Below are positions 35,568-47,869 of a stretch of DNA of 64,000 nucleotides, piece by piece (the first letter of the stretch is position 1; every line of letters begins with the position of its first letter). The translations under genes were made by a program, and so were the position numbers. Origin of the DNA: Pseudovirgaria hyperparasitica. Its lineage: Eukaryota; Ascomycota; Dothideomycetes; Acrospermales; Acrospermaceae. Under the pieces are notes generated by a model. It had not been told where the DNA came from and ran no database searches. It saw only the letters and a list, made by a program, of their open reading frames with translations. The stretch covers positions 280,999-344,998 of the forward strand of contig NW_022985554.1 in assembly GCF_010093815.1 (NCBI RefSeq). The letters are read 5' to 3'.

Positions 35568-36402
35568 GAGGAAAGAGATAACGGGCTACGAGCGCGGATA
35601 GTTCTTAAACTTCAAGAGGTCTACTCTCCAAGTGCTTTTGAAACTTGTCGATAAAAAGGGGTATAAGAATATATGGTGTAAGATATAAAATCGAGTAGCT
35701 GAGAACACACCTTGGTTTCCCACCAGCCCCTGATACGTGAGACGGATATTCCTCACAGCCTAATATCATGACATCTTGAATTCGCCAACCCCAATACATT
35801 CTCAACCTTGGAATTCATTGCGCAGCATGACTCCAGAGGCCAGGCTACTGGACGACTCCGAGACTACTGGCTGAAAACCTATGTCCTCATCACAGCGCCA
35901 CATATATGCCACGAGATTACATGTACATCTCAAACTCGTGCTTGAGCATGCATGTCATTCATGATCTATACATATGGATCCTTCCACTCACCATACACCA
36001 TGCCGCGCCCTCTTCCACACGACCAAGGTGACGGCCTGAGATCTGAGGTCTGGTGCGCATGTAAATACTGTCGATCAAGATATGAGGTATGCGCAGCGTG
36101 TAATACAGTGAGAGTCGTGCATGAAGTCATAAGGCTATGATAACAGACTCGGCGGTCATCATCCACCCCTGCAAACCCTAACCTGGCAACCTGCACCGCA
36201 TCCTTGCATCTATCGCTGTCGCGATGACGTCGCTTGTAAAACCACCATACCACCATCACCTGGGAATATATCTACTCTGAAAACACGCTCCGTCCTGCAC
36301 TACCCAGTAACACACCTCCTCCGCTCACGCACACTGTCACAAACACGCACACACGCACACATTCGCACGCACACACGCGCGCACATACCCAATCCAGCAA
36401 CA
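35568..36402. other. Gene-free stretch with CA-rich microsatellite
   Basis: No exon is supported. A CA/CG-rich run (CACACACGCACAC and similar) lies at about 36335-36385, just before the next start codon. Confidence 0.45.
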
Positions 36403-36750
36403 ATGCCCTTTCCACTCCTATTTACCCTATCAACCAGCACTCGGCACGAAATCATCAGCTTACGCGACTTCCCACCGAGCTTTTCAGAACTCAAAGCTAC
36501 CATCGCGAGAACTATACCCACATCCCCTAACTGCGCCGAGTTCATGGCCAAGTACGCGAAGAAACCCGATGGCGGCGATGATGCCGACGTGGTGGGCGAT
36601 ATCAAGGTGCGCTGGAGCACGGTTGGGAGGGACAGCAGGATTTGGCCGGCGGCAACGCTAATGACAGAGGAGAATTGTGAAGCCTTGTTGAGGCTGATGG
36701 ATAACGGGAAGGATGTTCTGGAGGTTGGTTATGGGGAGAAGAAGGAATAG
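36403..36750 (+). CDS. Small conserved-looking protein of unknown function
   Basis: A single exon encodes 115 residues, with an ATG after a CA-rich leader (CAACAATGCCC). The composition is that of a folded cytosolic protein: a hydrophobic beta-like start (FPLLFTLST), FPPSFSELKATIARTI, then IKVRWSTVGRDSRIWPAATLM and a C-terminal DVLEVGYGEKKE. The alternation of beta strands with one helix recalls a ubiquitin-like or PB1-like fold, but this is only an impression. It has no signal peptide, membrane segment or cysteine pattern. Function is unknown. Confidence 0.6.
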   Translation: MPFPLLFTLSTSTRHEIISLRDFPPSFSELKATIARTIPTSPNCAEFMAKYAKKPDGGDDADVVGDIKVRWSTVGRDSRIWPAATLMTEENCEALLRLMDNGKDVLEVGYGEKKE

Positions 36751-37051
36751 GAGGAGAGTGGAAAACGACTTTGCAAAGCGGCGCAGTATTTGTACGGGTT
36801 TTGTTGATCTTTAAGCGTTCGGCTTGCGTGTAGTGGGATTGCAGGCTCCTTTCCTTCTCATACGAGCGAGTACAATTTGAACATCCAAGTGTCATTGGAG
36901 AATTTTAGTCGCTGGTATGGACCGTCATACCTTCGCCTAGACGTAGCATACATTGCAAAATACGCAAAACACCAACCAAATCTTCGGCGCTCTGTAGACC
37001 ATACCCAGCTTGCCAACAGTGTCGTCAGATTTCGCAGACTCAGTCCCAGGT
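36751..37051. other. Intergenic region between convergent genes
   Basis: 3' flanks of the small protein gene (plus) and the ALY/REF gene (minus). Nothing else is visible. Confidence 0.4.
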
Positions 37052-38446
37052 TTACTCAATCATGTCAATGTCGTCGGTGGCAGGTGCAGCCCCACCATTG
37101 GCAGGAGCGGAACCATTGGTGACCGGCTCGGTCTCGCCTTTTGAGCCCCAGTAATCTTCCATCTCGGCATCAAGCTGCTCCTGTGTCTTCCTCGGTCGGC
37201 CTTGCCTGGTAGCAGCACCGCCGTCCGTCCTTCGATTGCTATCATCTCTCCGCGCCCCAGGCCTGCGGCCACCACGGTCTGCGACTCCACGACGTGGGGG
37301 CGAACGACGTCGGTCACCTCCGTTTCTGCCACCTCCAGGCACGTAGCGATCGATGTTTCCAGGCGCAGGTCCACTGACGTCGCTGTGTCGGATAGGACTG
37401 ACCGATCTGTCATCGCGACGTATTCTGCTTTCCAGAGGGCGCTCGATGCGATCGAACAAGCTCCGAGATGGAGCATTGCGAGCTGCTGCAGGCCTTGCAC
37501 TCGTGCTTGGTAGCATCGTCAGATAGATTGTCTGTCCGTAGGCCTTTTGACCGTTGTACTCGTTCATCGCGGCAATCGCATCGTTGGCGTTGGTGTAAGT
37601 GACGAATCCAAGTCCTCGACTGCGGTCTTGACGATCGTACACCAGTGTGGCTTCGCGGACACGACCGATGCGGCTGAAAAGTTCCTAGTGATATTAGATC
37701 TAGCCGACCAGCATTTTCAATGCACACACCTTCAAGTCTTCTTCTGATATTTCGTAGTGAAGGTTCTCGACCTTGAGCTTGAAACTATTCTCGAATCTGC
37801 GAGTGAATCAATGATAAGCTCGCCATAAATCGTATCCACAACATCACGTACAGTTCTCCGCGGTCGTTCTGTCGTCGTTCTGGTCGGGAGCGGTGATTGT
37901 CGCGTGCTGGATGTGTTAGAGTCGGCCATAGGAAGGGTGCGCGCATATTCGACTGACAGTCATCATCTTCGTACTTGTCGTGGACCCAATCTCTAGTGTC
38001 ACCATTCAGTATACTCTAAGAATGTGCATAATATTCGGCTTCCTACTGGTCTAGATTTCTTGGATAGTCTCTTTGAGAGGGCTGTGGCATCAGAGGAGTC
38101 AATATTAGCGAATCTCTTACAAGGGCCAGTGTAAAACAGTGACTGGTCGTCGCACAGGAACCGTATTCGACGTGTAGCTATATCGCTACGAATAGGAGGG
38201 CACCGAGGCGTGAGGGAGGAGGGAGGAATGATGATGCACCTAGACTGCCTGTGAGATGTTGACCCTTAGGTAGAGTAACCATTATATATCCTCACCTTTT
38301 TTACGCCATCTCGAGGAAAGTTTCCACGGCGGTTACGGCTTCGGTTGTTGTTCTGTCCGGAGGTTTAGCTCTGACGGTATACCAACAGCACGCATTCGAT
38401 ACCTTACCTGTCTACCGGAGACGATGTCGTCGAGGCTACGATCCAT
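37052..38446 (-). CDS. ALY/REF-type mRNA export adaptor (Yra1/Mlo3 family)
   Basis: Seven exons assembled on the minus strand: 38446-38408, 38352-38296, 38081-38047, 37992-37958, 37906-37852, 37796-37730, 37684-37052. Every junction keeps phase, giving 306 residues. Exon 1 is the UAP56-binding motif (MDRSLDDIV). Next come an Arg/Asn-rich segment ending FPRDGVKK and the WVHDKYEDDD motif seen in fungal homologues. One RRM covers residues 79-150 or so (FKLKVENLHY, RGLGFVTYTN), followed by an RG/RS-rich region. The C-terminal RPRKTQEQLDAEMEDYW is the conserved end box of the family. The protein binds mRNA and hands it to the export receptor. Intron 2 is 214 bases, the others 45-55. The start is separated by about 440 bases from the divergent esterase gene. 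Confidence 0.9.
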
Positions 38447-38884
38447 CTTGGAATACGAGGGAAGCAAAGGTTAGGGAAAGCTGTATGAAACAAGAAGGTC
38501 CAACAAGGGAGCTGAGACTGCTTCAAGGTTGGAGAGTGCGAATGGAGAGGACGATGGCGCAGGTCGAATAGACCGTCAATTGAGAGCACTCGATATGCAG
38601 CGCGGTCGTGGGATGAGACAACGAGGTGTTGCACAGAATGATGAGAGTGAACGCACACGGAATGTCGACCAACAGAGCGCTGTCAGCCTGTCAGAAAGTC
38701 GTGCTAGTTTCGCTGCCCAACCCGCTAGGCCGTGCAGGGTTCTTCCCTGCTGCGGAGTCTTTGTCACGGGCTTGTCGAGTGCTGCCTGATTTCCTTCATT
38801 CACGATAAATATTTAAGTGAACAGATGTCACAAGCACAATATAAACGAATTAGAAACCTGTTTCTTCGAATCACCAAAAAAATT
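38447..38884. promoter_or_regulatory. Divergent promoter of ALY/REF and the esterase gene
   Basis: About 440 bases separate the two start codons. The esterase frame is open upstream to ATGs at 38732 and 38825, but the conserved protein begins at 38885. No specific site is recognised. Confidence 0.45.
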
Positions 38885-39737
38885 ATGCCCGATAATACCC
38901 CCCGTATAATCCTGCTTGGCGACTCGCTGACCCAAGGCGGTTTCCAACCCGACACAAAAGGCTATGGATGGGCCCTCCAGCGGTACTACTCAACCCGCGC
39001 CGTTGTTGTCAACAAAGGCATCAATGGTATCACAACTGAAAGCATACGCCATCACTTCAACTCTATTCTAACAGACATCACCGCCCCGAATGCTCCTCCA
39101 ACAAAGCTGTTCTCCATCTTTCTGGGCGCAAATGATGGCTGTTTGCATCCATGGGGCGTACCATTACCAGAATTCGCTGCGAACATGACTGCCTTCGTTG
39201 AGAAACTGACAACCCACCCCGCGCTGACTGGTCTCAAAGTCGTGCTCATAGCCACACCGCCGATCAATGTTCGCGACGCCGATCGGGATACATCGCTTGG
39301 AAGTGTGGAGACTGCAAAAAAACGGGCCGGGTGGAGGAATTATGTGAGCAAGAAGACATACGCCGAGAAAGTCATGGAGATTGCGCAGGGGTTCGAGAAT
39401 AGGGGTGTCGAAGTCGTTGGGGTGGATCTTTGGGGGGCGTTGGTGGACGCTGCGCTGGTGGACCAAGGCAGGGGGGATGAGGAGGGAGGAAGAGGAGATA
39501 GGAGGGGAAAATATGAAGAGGAGAGACTGCCAGGTTGTGGTTTACCAGATTCAAGGGAGTTTCCGGATGGCTATTTTTGTGATGCACTGCATTTTGAATG
39601 GAAGGTAAGTGCGGGTTGTGTTTGATATGTGACGATTGCTGGGTGCTGACGCGGTGTAGGCTTATGAGGTATTGACGAAGGTCTTTCAGGAGACTGTGTT
39701 CGCGAAGTGGCCTGAATTGCAAGCGGATCGGATATAA
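38885..39737 (+). CDS. SGNH/GDSL esterase, isoamyl acetate-hydrolysing type (IAH1-like)
   Basis: Exons 38885-39604 and 39660-39737 are joined over a 55-base phase-0 intron, giving 265 residues. The start at 38885 places the catalytic block at the N-terminus as in the family: GDSLTQGG with the nucleophile Ser at residue 12 or so, a Gly in NKGINGITTE, Asn in FLGANDGC, and D-x-x-H in CDALHF as the Asp/His pair. Yeast Iah1 hydrolyses isoamyl acetate and similar esters in the cytosol. A Gly/Glu/Arg-rich insertion (DEEGGRGDRRGKYEEE) lies between the third and last blocks, probably a surface loop. Upstream in-frame ATGs (38825, 38732) would add residues not expected in the family. The substrate is inferred. 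Confidence 0.88.
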
Positions 39738-39831
39738 GCCAACCAGTCTTTTGATCGCTGATCATTCTTACGCATGCCAGCGCTCTACGTTTGCCGTGCT
39801 CTACTCCCTCAAATAGGTCAACCCTTTGACC

Positions 39832-41628
39832 CTACAAGCAATACCTAAAGTGCAGATTTTTCTTATCAGTGACATCCTGGAAGCCTTCTAAAATTGCCTG
39901 CTCGTCTACGGCGTCATCCGTCCTCGCCGCCGTTCTAATCTTCCTATCTTTGCTTCTATTCTCCCACCACATATACTGCCTCATGAATATGGCGATGACT
40001 ATGATGCCAGCGTAGCAAGCTATCAGCCCTGCTAAAGCTGAGTAGTATCTTGGACTTTCGCGAGCAAAGAAGATATTTGCACCGGCTATGTTGCCGGCTG
40101 CATAGAACACGAACCACAGGCCGTTGGCGGTGGATCGCTTGGTGTGGCCAGCGATGTTGGATGTGAGCAGGTTCCAGCACAGAATGACAGGGGCCCCGAC
40201 AAGGTATTGGAGCCAGGTACAGCCTGACCAACGTCAGGCGGATGTCAGAGAAGGTAATCGGTAATAGATATGTGCACGAGTATAAGGGAGAATGCAGCAA
40301 GAACGAAAGTACTTACCAACGAGTGTCCACCGGTGGTCAAGATCCGTCAATCTAATACCTAACAAGCCTCCAAGAGGCGGCAAGCAGATTACTGCGAGCA
40401 CTGCACATCTGACGTCCTTAAAGTAGCTCGCTACTAGACCACAAAGAGGTACGAGGAAGAACTCGAATGCACCGGTGGGGAGTTGCAACAATGTTGCATA
40501 TATTCCCGAGAATCCGTATCCGCGGATCAGCGCCGAGGCAAAATTTGAAACACCTCCATTGATAACACCGCACCCAAGACCGATCATGACTGCACAGTGC
40601 ACTTTGATATCGAGCGCAGCTTCGAGAGCTTGCTTTGGCTGGAATTGCTTAGTCTTGACGCCGATCATGTTCTCGGCGATGCGGTGCACGGCAATGACCT
40701 TTTGCTTATGCGTCAAAAAGCGTGCAGTTGATGGCGAGTCTGGCATGACGAATAGCTATGTTGATCAGGATCGGTCACACTATCTCACAATCGGAACGGA
40801 GACTCACGAAAACCCACCCCCAAACGAAATTCAACAACCCAATAGTGAGAAATATCAGTTGCCAGCTCCGCAGTGCACTACTACCAGCGTGGCCCAAGCC
40901 ATATCCGAGTAGAGCTCCAACCATCGTCGCCATGCCGTTGAAAGCAAGGAAGATGCACATGCGTAACGGCTGTTCGCTCCTCGTGTAGAACATGCTTACG
41001 ATGGTCATGATGGCGGGGCTGATGCTGGCCTCGAACATCCCGAGAAGAAAGCGTAGGACAAGCATACCGGTGTAGTCCTTCGCAGCAACGTGACAGCATA
41101 GGAGGACGGACCAAATAAGAATCATGGTGCCGGTGTATTTGGCAACAGGTAGACGCTGAATAAGGTAATTTGCTGGAAGGGCCCAGAAGAGGTAACCACT
41201 GGTATAGCGTGAGCGACTGGAATTTTTCTATCTTATATTGACACAACAGTGTGACTCACAAGTTGAAGATGGCTGCAACCCACGAATATCGCTGGCCTTG
41301 CAGGCCCAGATCTGGGATGAGTGTATAAGCTGAGGCATAGTTGAGTGAGAGCTTGTCCAGGAATTGGATCATGTAAGTGAAGCAGATCTATTTGTGTCAG
41401 TAGCTCTCGCGTACTTGATCTACAAGTCAGGCTCACGATTGGCATGATTATCCAGTCAAGCTTCTTCAATACTACGACCCTTTCCCTCTCTAGCTCTTCA
41501 AGATCATATTGCCCTACCTCGAGATACAAGTCAGCGTCAATGTCTCTCATCTGCCTCTTCGCATCGTCCTGCATGTAGGCAATTGTGCCAGTTGCATTTT
41601 GTATTGAGTCTGAAGACTCGGAAGCCAT
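39832..41628 (-). CDS. MFS transporter, Dal5/allantoate permease (anion:cation symporter) family
   Basis: Five exons on the minus strand: 41628-41437, 41387-41260, 41198-40808, 40755-40317 and 40223-39832. The introns are 49-93 bases and all junctions keep phase, giving 513 residues. The protein has a hydrophilic N-terminus and about 12 membrane segments. Family marks are LKKLDWIIMPI at the first helix, FLDKLSLNYASAYTL, the FGYLFWALPANYLIQRLP region, RFLLGMFEASISPA and a cytoplasmic loop with RIAENMIGVKTKQF. A tail of charged residues follows the last helix (WWENRSKDRK). Members import organic anions such as allantoate, nicotinate, biotin precursors or pantothenate, and the substrate cannot be read from sequence. 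It is convergent with the esterase gene, with under 100 bases between them. Confidence 0.88.
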
Positions 41629-42110
41629 TTTGTCTTAAGACTTGTACGCTCACACGACCTAACAGCGGTGGTTGTATAGGAGAATGCGTCGCTGTCAGTT
41701 CGAGTTATAGTGACGTTGAAGTGCAAGATATGCGTTATATACATCTAGGCCCGGACTTGCTGCTACACATCGGCCAAAGAGCATTCGGCGTCCTATTGGC
41801 GAATTTAAATGAGTGTTATCAAGATCAAGATAGATAACAGTGGGGCAGGCGCGGCCGACTATCATAAACTGGGGCTTTAGTGGAGCCCGGAGAAAGAACA
41901 GGTCCGGGTTAAGAATGAATGGTATCTGAGATTTGTGCTGGTGTCGTAGTCTGCTATATCTCTGCATGAAAACTATCGTGATATAACTTCAATACGCGCC
42001 TCACTGGGTATCAAGCGCCGAAGACTATATAGATCGTCATGACAATTGCGGGATTGATAGCATGATGTGACACCGTATAAGATCAGCCAAGCTGAAGTAC
42101 ACTCCGATAT
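41629..42110. other. Intergenic stretch
   Basis: 5' flank of the transporter gene and 3' flank of the WD40 gene. No exon is seen. Confidence 0.4.
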
Positions 42111-43233
42111 CTATCGCCAGAGTCCATATGGGCCTGTTGTAAACTTCCAGAGCTTAATGGTCCCGTCTTCGCTACCAGTTGCGTATAGTTTTCCGTCAGG
42201 AGAGAATCCGACAGACCACACAGGACCGTGATGGCCTTTGCCAGTTTCTAGTAACTTGTCAGTATTCCATATCGCAAAACTTCTGCGCATCATTACAACT
42301 CACCGAGCTCTTTTTCTTCGTCAAAATCCCAGATACGCACCCACGTGTCTCCAGCGCCACCAGTAATGAACTTGCGCTGTCCGCTATGGAGCGCAACACT
42401 GGCAACATCTTGTGGCATTTTGACGCTCTTGATGAGCTGTGCAGGCTGTGCACCGTCGAAAAAGTATGCCGTTTTACCTGATGCTACGCTCAGAACTCCT
42501 GGGCCGCTATTGCCAGCGTCTGATGTAGGGTTATCCAACTCGCAGGTACCAACAACACCGTCAACCTGATATTCTCCGATTGTAGACCGACTGCGCAAGT
42601 CCCACCACCGGATTTTTTTGTCTTCGCAGGCCGTGATCAAGATATTAGGGTCGTTGCCCCAGACGATCGACTTGATAGTACCACCATGCACACCTAAGCC
42701 AATTTCGTAGCTCGGAGTGGACGCAGCAGAAGACAATTCGTTGGCCGTGACGGGCGAAGAGGATGCGCTACGCGACAGATCAAAGATGCGCAACTTTTTC
42801 TCAACGCCCCCTGTCGCGAGGATTTGTGGTCGCGGCTGATTCGGAAAGGCCACTGCACGAACAACGTGGTTATGCTGCAGTGTATGAAGTGCCTCCCCGG
42901 TGCGCGTATCCCACACTCTTGCAGAAAAGTCAGCAGAGCCAGTCGCAGCAAGTGATGCGTCTGAGGACAGGCGTGCTTGCCACACGGCGCCCTTGTGGCC
43001 GATGAAGGTGCCAATCCAGTCTCCAGTCATGCCATCCCTGAGCATAGGATTATTGTCCTTGCAAGCAGATATGATGTAGTACTGGTCATCATCGGTGACC
43101 GAAGAGAAGCTGAGATGCGGGACTGGGCGAGAGTGGCCGTGGCAGGTAAGAGGCACGAATTTGGTGCTTTCTGGTTGGTGTTAGTGTTGAGGAAAGCCAC
43201 AGAGTAGGACAAGCTGGACTGACCGCTCGCCAT
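42111..43233 (-). CDS. STRAP-like WD40-repeat protein
   Basis: Exons 43233-43224 (ten bases: M-A-S and one base), 43170-42304 and 42247-42111 are joined by phase-1 introns of 53 and 56 bases, giving 337 residues. About seven WD40 repeats form one propeller: [12 protein letters not shown] at the start, [58 protein letters not shown], and the last [15 protein letters not shown] with [12 protein letters not shown]. The layout and the start motif ([12 protein letters not shown]) match serine-threonine kinase receptor-associated protein (STRAP/UNRIP), which in animals works in SMN complex assembly and translation; fungal members are little studied. The whole propeller looks intact. Confidence 0.85.
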
Positions 43234-46108
43234 ATTGCAATCGTAGACTAATTTGGTGGGGCAGGATTGTATGCGGAGCGAGATAGTCGTGCGCGTAGTA
43301 TCCACTACTTCAATGCCAGGTACGTTGAACGAGCGTCTTTGGACCTCCTAAATGTGTCTAGGCACGTTTTAACATCGACTTAGCCTGTCAAAATGCTCTG
43401 TTCCCGAGTATATGTGCTAGTATGCGCTGTTGACAAGAGTGAAGAAAGTAGCTGTGGAGCAAGTCGTCTAAATTGAGCAATGAAATTCGTGAGTAGAGTT
43501 CGTAACGTCGTTAAAGTCGTAAGCGGAGCTGAGAATCATGGAAGAGGGCGGAGAGAAGGAGGCGAAGAATGTGGGTGTGATCTCCTTGCGCACAATACAA
43601 AGAGAGTGGAAAGACATTCAGAAGTCATGCTCCGGCGTTTCAACTTGTCCCGGCGCCAGCCGGAGAGGAAGTGCACGGCCCACCCAACTAGTCCGCCAAG
43701 CCGGACCCCTTTTTTAGAGAATCGCACCCATTCTCAAGGCATGTTTCCTGAACCGCGCATCGTTCTCTTGGCTTCCAGATATCATATAATGCATCTACAT
43801 TGATTATATGTACTATCATTTTCGAAGAGGAGCCCAAACCATATACGGACCAATAGGGACTATATGATATAGCCCCATTAGATCATGCGCTGTGTGCAAC
43901 TACACAAATCCGGCTGGCTATCATGCATGTGAGCTCCCTCGATGTCTGGCAGTGCTCGAAAAAATTTTGAGCATTTCGTCCTGCCCTCCCAGACTGTAAT
44001 AGCCAGTTATCGTCCCCTCAGATGATGCAAAGTATTTCGTCTATATGTCAGGTCGCCCAGACACGCGTCTATGCTACAATGCCCCATCCGTGAGCAAAGT
44101 CACACGCAGTATGTTCATTACAACGTGACCAACCTCCAGATATTATCTGACAATGCGAAGACTGCCTTGTCCAGTCACCATGATCTTTCAACGTGTTGGA
44201 GACTCGGACAGATTTCTTACCAGAGGATATGAAAGAGTAGCTGCGGATTCAGGAACCCCCCAATACCGATAAGTCATATATATCGTCAAAATCCAAACAA
44301 TGTATGGGTTGTGCCCACGATAGTCAATTGTTTTCTCACCGGTACTGCAGTCTATCTGAAAACCGTTCGTGCGTAGAAATGCAATGTAAAGATCATGCAA
44401 CCACTACTGATAGGCTGGAAACGCAAAGGTGCAAAATTAAAGGCTTCACCAGCAATATTTTCTGGTATTTCAGGCTGGAGACGTCTGATCGGTGCGGAGA
44501 GAAATTAGAGCGATATCTGGTGGGTGAGGCGTTGCTTTTGTCTGATCCCAAGACACAACAACACATGATCACTCTCGCACGTGCTCCACTGTGATGAGGG
44601 TACGACCCATTTCTTATTCTAGGGTGCGCATTGACAAGCACGTATAACGCATCATTCTTTGCTGTTCAGGTGTAGTTGCATACCTAGATACATAATGTCT
44701 AGCACTTATCACCAAGAACTCGCTTTGAAATCTGAACGAAACCAGAACTGTTACGTTCGCTCAATGAGGGTTACAGGAAATGTTCGCAGAGCAAGTTAAT
44801 CAGTACGTCACAGCCTTGGATTTGTTCTCGTCCAAGTATACTCTCACGAGCGACAGGACTTGGACCCTGTTGTTCGGGTAAGCAGCTGCAGATGAGCTCA
44901 CGTTGTTCGCCTGAAAACAAACTAACGACACTACAGTTGCCCTTGTGCTATGAATCACAGCTCTTCGTGTAGAAATCAGGCCAAGACACAATCGCCTTCA
45001 AGCTGACTGGGAAAATCTTGTCCACTCATTACTGTACGCATTCTACAAGTACAATATCGATCACGATCACCTTGAGACCAAGAAATTTGGAATACAAGGC
45101 GTACGATACACTAGTACTTGGGTACGAGAACTCGTCCAAAACCGCTGACCGCAGACCCATTACTTACATGAGTATGCCTTTATGGAATATCAGCTCCTTG
45201 CAGAGTAATGTATAGCTCTTACGGATGACGATTAACTGGGCTAGACATGGGGACAGATAATCCGTAAACCTGCAGACCAGGTCAAAAATCTGGCGAGGTG
45301 GGTCTCTCTATACAGGAGCTGACAAGTCTTTACCTGTCTAAGCCCGGCGAAGGCTCGTGCCCCTAAGACATGGATCAGCACCTGTAAATCAACTATGCAC
45401 TGCGCATATTAGCAGAATTGTAGCTTTGCGGAGTAGTTTTTCAAGCAAATGTGTCCTATGACCGGGCTGTGTTAACGGGACAGACAGTGGGCGAGATTGA
45501 AGGACAGCTTCTGCGTAGTTGAAGGTATCTTGAATCTCGGTGTCTTGGTTCATTACGCGCCAGTCAGATCTACCATAGTCGGATATGAAGTATATGCGTA
45601 TAATGTATCGATAATATTGGTCATCATAATGAAATTGCAAGTTGGTATAGAAGAATATGTCGTCAATTTGGTCAAAGAAACACAATTTACGGTTCCAGCA
45701 TCCCCAAGTAACTTCACATAGTCAGACGCTGGAACGAATGATGAAATCCAACCATGTATGTCTGCCTCAGTTTCGAAATTTCCCAAACGCAAAAACTATG
45801 AATAGATTTGTAAGACATATACTTCATGAGACAAAATCCGGAAATGATGAACCGACAGGCGATATCATCGCGTATCACGGGGAATGAAACGTAGACTCTG
45901 GATGTGTGGTTCGTAGGCCGTTCGTATATTCAAACAATCAAAGGAAAATATTTCTGTCTTGACGTTCAGGTAATGCAGCTTTGTCGCTAGAGTGTGGCTT
46001 GTAATTCGAAGTTTTCTGGCGTTGGTCAAATTTTGTTGAGATGCTATGATGCCGCATTTGTCGTCATCATATCTCATCTGCATCAGAAGATTTCCTGTTT
46101 CCCTAGTC
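43234..46108. other. Gene-poor region, 2.9 kb
   Basis: No gene can be assembled. A few open stretches read like protein on the minus strand (about 44190-44640 and 45400-45790), but I could not link them by phase-consistent splice sites or recognise a domain. They could be decayed or unrecognised multi-exon genes. Confidence 0.4.
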
Positions 46109-47869
46109 TTATCTTGCTTCGTCCCCATATTGGGCGTAACCCTCTTCCTCTTCCTGTTCCTCTTCCTCTTCCTTTATTTTCTCTTTTTCTCTACGGCCAG
46201 CTGTTCCTCCTGCAATTATTCGCTCGGAAGGTAACTGGTCATTGCTAACATTCAATAGTGCGTGATTGAATTGCCAACGTAAGCTTGATAGCGAGCCATT
46301 ATCGTCGACCACGCGGCCAAAGTCGTAAACCTTGACATTTGTCTCGACAGTGTATATTTTTTGGAAATTGATACGCGACATTGGATCCAGTTTATTGTCC
46401 GCATCTTTCACTTGTACGGCTATCGGGTGTCCCATTGGCTCCTCACCTGAGCCGTGAACGGGTATTTCCAAGGGGGTCGGAGCTGGGCAATCATCTCCCG
46501 TATAGATGATGGCGTGATATTTCTTTACTTCACCCAGTTTTCCAACTCCCTGGCCACTATAGGTTGAGATCGGTCTATAGTATGAATAAGTCCTGTGATC
46601 TGTCCCAGACCGGTAGGGTCACATACAAGCACCAACAACTGCCTTCGTTTACATTTACGACTACGAAGTATCGTATCTTTGCGTAGACTTTCTGGCCATA
46701 AACTTTCTGACTAACAAGGCTAACGCCTCCCTTACTCGAGTTTCCTTGCAGTTCTGGCCATAGAACTTTAAAGACCTGATGCTCATTAATGTGAAGCTGC
46801 GCAAGTGAGTGTCTGTTTACTTACTCGGCCAACTATGAAGTACTCTGGTTTTCTCCTCTTGAATTCTGCTTCCTTCAGTAAGGTATCGAGAAAGCGCGGT
46901 TTTCACATACGAGAAGCAATTCTCCGATCTTTATTCCCTATAGACCCTCTGGAATCCTTGACAATACGAGGGTGTCCAGCTTCTAGCTCGACAGCCACAG
47001 TTTCTCTGTTCGATATCAAGGGCATCGCCAAAGTATATTGCGCAGTAGCTTGTGGAGCACTATATGCACTGTACTGGGGATCATGTGGGGTTTGGGCCTG
47101 TGCACTGGGATACTGGGTCGGATACGATAGGCCACTTTGTGTATAAGGGTCATGAGGGGCACTTGATGTACGTGATAGCTGATAATTGGGAGTTTGATTC
47201 TGGTTCGATAATGCGTGCTGATATGAGTAGCCAGTGGTATAACTAGACTGAGATGACTGATAGGGATTGTGTGAGTAGGCGTTGCATTCACTCCCTGCTC
47301 CTGCGTGTGTGTGTCCTTCTTGATAATTTGATCCTCCAGGTCCGGGTGCAGGTTGATATGGGGAATACGTATAGATGGAACCACTACTAGGTGCCGGTGC
47401 ATGGTGATAACCATGGTCCTGGTGAGCTATATACCGGTGGAATGTTAGCCACACGACGTATGCTTAAAGGTCGCAAGTGCGACCTCTAGTGAATCTCGAC
47501 TTGGCAGACTAACATGCAGAGAGGGATAAGCTTTGGATTGCCTCGTCTAAAGTATTGGCAAAGCCGTAGTTCGCAGAAGCCTGGCTGTTCAGACTTCCTG
47601 TTCTTGTGTGTTGCGGTTGTACGTGAAACGCGAGCGACTCTCGTGGTACAGAGAGGTCTTCGCCGCGACCGGGCCTATATATCTAAGTGTCAGATGAATT
47701 ATAGAACATGAAATCGGATAGCTACGTACACGCTCAAGTGGGTGCTCGCAGTATCTGCGGGTGATTGCCACTCTGACTGATAGATACGGCGCCCATTCAT
47801 GCTGATGTACCACTCCTGTTTCTGGGCGTCCAATTTCCAGGGCGATGGCGATGCCATTGCTGGGTCCAT
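46109..47869 (-). CDS. DUF6590-domain protein (copy 1)
   Basis: Six exons on the minus strand, 47869-47730, 47674-47514, 47426-46911, 46868-46825, 46775-46627 and 46574-46109, keep phase at every junction and give 491 residues. The N-terminus (WKLDAQKQEWYISMNGRRIYQ) resembles the W-x-D-x3-Q-x-W-Y start of this fungal group. A long Tyr/Ser/Gln/Pro-rich disordered region in exon 3 follows. The domain runs from FKRRKPEYFIVGRVF through QKVYAKIRYFVVV, PISTYSGQGVGK, KKYHAIIYTGDD and MSRINFQKIYTVETNVKVYDFGRV. The tail after the domain is acidic (EEEEEQEEEEG). The biochemical function of DUF6590 is not known to me. Acceptors of introns 1 and 4 have alternatives; the chosen ones keep the domain open. 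A second copy lies at 55.2 kb. Confidence 0.78.

Noticed and set aside
37732-37929. Minus-strand frame starting MADSNTSS as first exon of the ALY/REF gene
   Set aside because: Its phase does not fit the conserved downstream exon with the good GCAG acceptor. The alternative exons restore family motifs in phase.
43480-43803. 107-codon plus-strand frame upstream of the WD40 gene
   Set aside because: Arg-rich without a domain, in promoter sequence, with an equally open frame on the other strand.
46109-46200. Acidic Glu-rich end of DUF6590 copy 1 as a simple repeat and not coding
   Set aside because: It is in frame with the conserved domain and ends in a normal stop, so I kept it in the gene.
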